Shown: piece after piece, positions 60,722 to 64,000 of the stretch
How positions within the stretch are numbered: position 1 is the first letter of the stretch
Layout of the letters: every line of letters starts with the position of its first letter
Assembly (NCBI GenBank): GCA_963971405.1
Contig: OZ020486.1
Coordinates: forward strand, 33,999,419 to 34,063,418
DNA length: 64,000 bases
Direction: 5' to 3'
DNA from: Psococerastis gibbosa
Taxonomy: Eukaryota > Arthropoda > Insecta > Psocodea > Psocidae
Notes under the pieces: generated by a model
Told to the model about the DNA's origin: nothing
What the model saw: the letters and a program-made list of their open reading frames with translations, nothing else
The model's database searches: none
Program-made: the position numbers and the translations under genes

Positions 60722-63700
60722 ATGGAAGGAAAGCGGCTAATTGTATTATTCTCTCTGTTTGCCTCTGCATTGTGTGGTAAGTTCTTCTCATCAGCATAAA
60801 GTTCTATTTTGTCAGTCCTTTGCTAATCATGACGTAACTCAATTTCAAAACCCTGCTTTAATGAATTATTTATCTTTGTAACTGTTCATGCCTTTAAATT
60901 TTTGCTTGGCTACTCAATTTCATGATTCCTCAACAGATTATTAAATTACGAGTCAATCCTGTTTAAAGTTGAGAGCAATATGACCTTGAGGAGATAATAG
61001 GCCTTTGTATTTGAAGTACGGTAGTTGAGGAGCTGGTTTTTGGTTTCTTTGTCTGGAAGTAAGTTGGAAAATATCCATTTTCACAATTGATGCTGAAACA
61101 AATTCTTTTCTCAGCCTTCGCTATTAACTTTTTTTATTTTGTTTATAATTTGGTAGCTAAGGTTTCAACTTGCTAAATAGGCCTAGAGTACTCTTCCTAC
61201 GTGATTGTGAATCATAAGTTCTCGCTGGCATTGCTGCTATATAACGTATAAGCCATAGCCTTACATGGCACTATCGATTTTTAGTGCAAGCAACATGTCA
61301 GAGATATGAAAATAAAGCAATCCATGGAAATTGTCCTGCAACGTTTTCCTTCCACTTCATATGCATTTTTATCCGACTTTGTGTACAGCGGGTAGTTAAA
61401 GCGAACCTTCACCGAGAAATGTTTTTAATTTCATTGATATTTTTATAATAAATTTTCAGCACGCCCTTCAATACAGCAGCCTAGGGTAAAGGTCTAGTTA
61501 AGCTACCCCGTGGTTCAACAAGTTGGATGAAAATGCATTTAAAGTAACTTCTTATTGACAAGATAATTTATATTTTAAGCAAGGATTGTTTTATCTGCAT
61601 GCCCCTGACAAATTTGTCATTTAAGTAATAAGTGCCTATACCTGCCAAAGGCACAAATTCTATATAAAATGGGCTTTAAGTAAATAACTATACTTCGCCG
61701 ACCTTTAATTCTTTCAGAAATGTGTTTCTCCCAAGCTAAATTAAAGAAACGTAACCACATTTTGTTATTCTATTAGGGGTAGCCTTTACCATAGTTCATC
61801 ATTGTTAACACAGTTTCAATATAAGCTATGGCAAAATGTTGTAGGTCGACCTCGGGTAACCTCGTTCTACTCCAGATAACCGCACATCAACTACCCATCA
61901 AATACCTATAATATAACACCTACACTACAGAAAGCGTAAATATCTAATGACCTAGTAAATAAATTACAATAACTTTGTCTAGTATTACTGACAATGGACA
62001 AGTGCTGAAACCTGTCGCTTCTAATATATTTTAGTAATACTTGACAAAGTTATTTTATTTACTATGACGAAGTATTACAAAGTGAACGTGGAAAATGTAA
62101 CTGAAATACCTTATGATGCAATAGAAAAGATCATTTTCATTGATTTCCTGTGTGTTTCTTCCTAAACCAAATAATGGCTTATGTCTTATATAATACAAGA
62201 GACAATGATTTTCGTTTGTTGCAGCCGTAGAAATTAACAATGTATTTGACACGCTACCATCGCCAAAACCCATTAAACCCGATGTGGAGTACTCAACAAA
62301 ACCAAATGATGTAACGACATCAAGCTCCACTGAACCACCTCAAACCACTGAAGCGCCCAAGACGACTGAACCGCCCAAGACGACTGAACCTCCCAATACT
62401 ACTGAACCTCCCAAAACCACTGAACCTCCCAAGACTACGGAACCTCCAAAGACTACGGAACCTCCCAAGACTACGGAACCTCCCAAGACTACTGAACCTC
62501 CCAAAACTACTGAACCTCCCAAAACTACTGAACCTCCCAAGACTACGGAACCTCCTAAGACAACTACCCCTGCTGTACCTACTACCACCGTGGCACCAAC
62601 TCCTGTCGGCGGTCCAGTAACAGTTAATGTCACTGATACTGCCAAGAATGTAACTTGTATTCTTGCCCAAATGTTAATTGGCTTAGATATTTATTATCCT
62701 ACTATTGACAACGTAAGTTTATATGTTATATTCTTTTTATTTTACGGTAGGGGTACTAGGCAGAAAGGGTTGTAATAATTTTATTCTATTGTAAGACCAC
62801 AATAAGCCATCGCCATAGCTTGTGGGAGCCCAATGCTTCTTATCGGTAATCTCAACTTGCAGTCCAACCAATCGAAACACTGTTCACCAAATATTTTCGA
62901 TTGTCTCAATGGCCGTGTACATGACAGACTAGCAAGGGTGCTGTAAGTAACCTGACAGGACTTAGCTCACATGCTAGTCAGACGGGATTTTTGTAATTGT
63001 GTGAGGCGGTTATTGCTCCACCATAGTAGGCATACTCGAACCATAGCGTTATGGCGAAACAAAAATAATGAAGTGGAGCATACCTGAACTAAGATCAGCG
63101 CAACCAAACAAAGAAAAAAGGGACGAATTCCCCTCAAGAGAATGCCTTCTGAGGAATAATAAGTGTAGTAGCAATACTCCGCAGGCCAATATGGCTTGCA
63201 AGTGCATAAAATACGCTACATGTGTACCCATTTTTTAATGTACAATAACAATAAGGCGACCTCATCTGATCTTATGAGCCAAAGACGGAAAGTCTTACAT
63301 TTCTTCATTGTAGCACTCTTACAGCAGTCGCAAGCCTACCTCGGTAAGGCCAATAAGGGAGTTAAGTTCTTAATATTTATTATTATCATTATTTTTAAAA
63401 TTTAAAGGACTATATAGAGCTGAAGAGTGTGAACGTTTCATTAAATAATTCTCATATATTACTAGCCTATAATTATTGCACTGTGTGACATTAAGTAGGA
63501 ATCAACTAGCGGGGTGTTAACTTAGTCTGTAGTTAACATATAAATATCTTTTAACTTTCTTTTTTACTTTCCCTTCTAGAAAACTGGAAAAATAAGTGTG
63601 GAAGTTAACAACAATACTGTTGGGCTGCGCACTGGAGGCAACTGCGGAAATGTTACGCAGTCGATGAAGATTGAATTTGGCGAGCACAATCTGAACTTTA

Positions 63701-63808
63701 CATTCCTGAAAAATGCCACCACCAATGATTATTACGTCAGCGCTGTCATTCTCAATGTCAATGCTACTAACTTCCCCAATGTCTCTGCATCTGCCATCAA
63801 TGCAACTG
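60722..63808 (+). CDS. LAMP-family lysosomal membrane glycoprotein (5' part)
   Basis: Lysosome-associated membrane protein: type I glycoprotein of the lysosomal membrane. Exons 60722-60776, 62225-62712 and 63580-63808, in phase, continuing beyond the window. Residues 1-18 (MEGKRLIVLFSLFASALC) are a signal peptide split by intron 1. A Thr/Pro array of 13 hexapeptides (EPPKTT) follows, comparable with the proline-rich O-glycosylated hinge of LAMPs. Then a luminal LAMP domain: VTCILAQMLIGLDIYY to GGNCGN, with Cys spaced 40 residues for the first disulfide, and LNFTFLKNATTNDYYVSAVI, typical of the family's beta-prism. Nine or so N-glycosylation sites (NVT, NNT, NFT, NAT, NVS). Transmembrane segment and tail, which would settle LAMP1/2 versus CD68-like, lie outside. 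Confidence 0.82.
62020..62110 (+). repeat. Dispersed repeat shared with an AAMP intron
   Basis: ATTTTAGTAATACTTGACAA, GTTATTTTATTTAC, AAGTATTACAAAGTGAACGT and GTGGAAAATGTAACTGAAAT follow the segment at 39450-39550. It lies in LAMP intron 1. Confidence 0.5.
62332..62565 (+). repeat. 18-bp coding tandem repeat, 13 units
   Basis: Thirteen in-frame units encode EPPKTT with three variants (EPPQTT, EAPKTT, EPPNTT) clustered at the 5' end; the last nine are uniform in protein but vary at third positions (AAG/AAA, ACT/ACG). This is the LAMP hinge. The antisense frames (VVLGGS-type repeats) are artefacts of the array. Confidence 0.9.
62713..63579. other. LAMP intron 2
   Basis: 867 bp; no repeat or gene recognised. 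An AT-rich ATTATTATCATT run lies near 63380-63395. Confidence 0.4.
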
Positions 63809-64000
63809 GTAAGTTCTAATTTTAGTATTTTCCTTATTACTCGGGTACTTATTTGTGTTTGTTTCCAGTGCAGAAGAACAGTGTATACATACCTTCAAAG
63901 AGTATATGCATTTGCGTGGCAGAAATAAAGCTTTGTTAATTTTCTTTTTTATTGTTAATCATTTTTATCTAATTATGTCTTAGTCATTGGGCAATGTACA

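Noticed and set aside
62320-62670. Antisense glycine/serine-rich proteins (VVLGGS and GRFSS repeats)
   Set aside because: They are shadows of the 18-bp coding array in the LAMP exon; any frame across such an array stays open.

Overview
The window is nuclear DNA from an invertebrate animal, most likely an arthropod and probably an insect. It is AT-rich, with small GT-AG exons spread over multi-kilobase introns packed with LINE fragments, SINEs, mariner, Tc1 and hAT elements and many foldback MITEs. The species cannot be named from sequence alone. Exon models were built by hand from splice motifs, reading phase and remembered family similarity; no search was run.

Layout: (1) 3171-27821 (+), an AGFG/Drongo-type ArfGAP with FG/NPF-like C-terminal repeats, one exon uncertain. 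(2) 29175-34719 (+), a cluster of small Cys/Pro-rich proteins whose basic leader exons join in the same phase; three coding bodies but only two leader exons were found. (3) 35789-43342 (-), AAMP, a WD40 protein (orthologue of yeast Sqt1). (4) 44010-59715 (+), RRP1/Nop52. (5) 60722-63808 (+, cut by the window edge), a LAMP-type lysosomal glycoprotein with a Thr/Pro hexapeptide array.

AAMP and RRP1 start head to head, 667 bp apart, and both families act in 60S ribosome biogenesis, so the gap is probably a bidirectional promoter. The rest is mostly mobile DNA. The most striking case is a 5'-truncated LINE (21727-23765, - strand) bounded by two nearly identical 1.09-kb direct repeats, which would be an extraordinarily long target-site duplication. 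Other notable items: a TTA-flanked foldback MITE family in which one element has inserted into another and the composite has spread; a SINE with a 5S-rRNA-like head, one copy starting 7 bp past an RRP1 splice donor; a mariner whose transposase has one in-frame stop; a Tc1 relic with long two-site terminal repeats; a hAT relic; and a hAT-type element interrupting a LINE reading frame, whose precise empty site can be inferred. No prokaryotic, viral or CRISPR features were seen.
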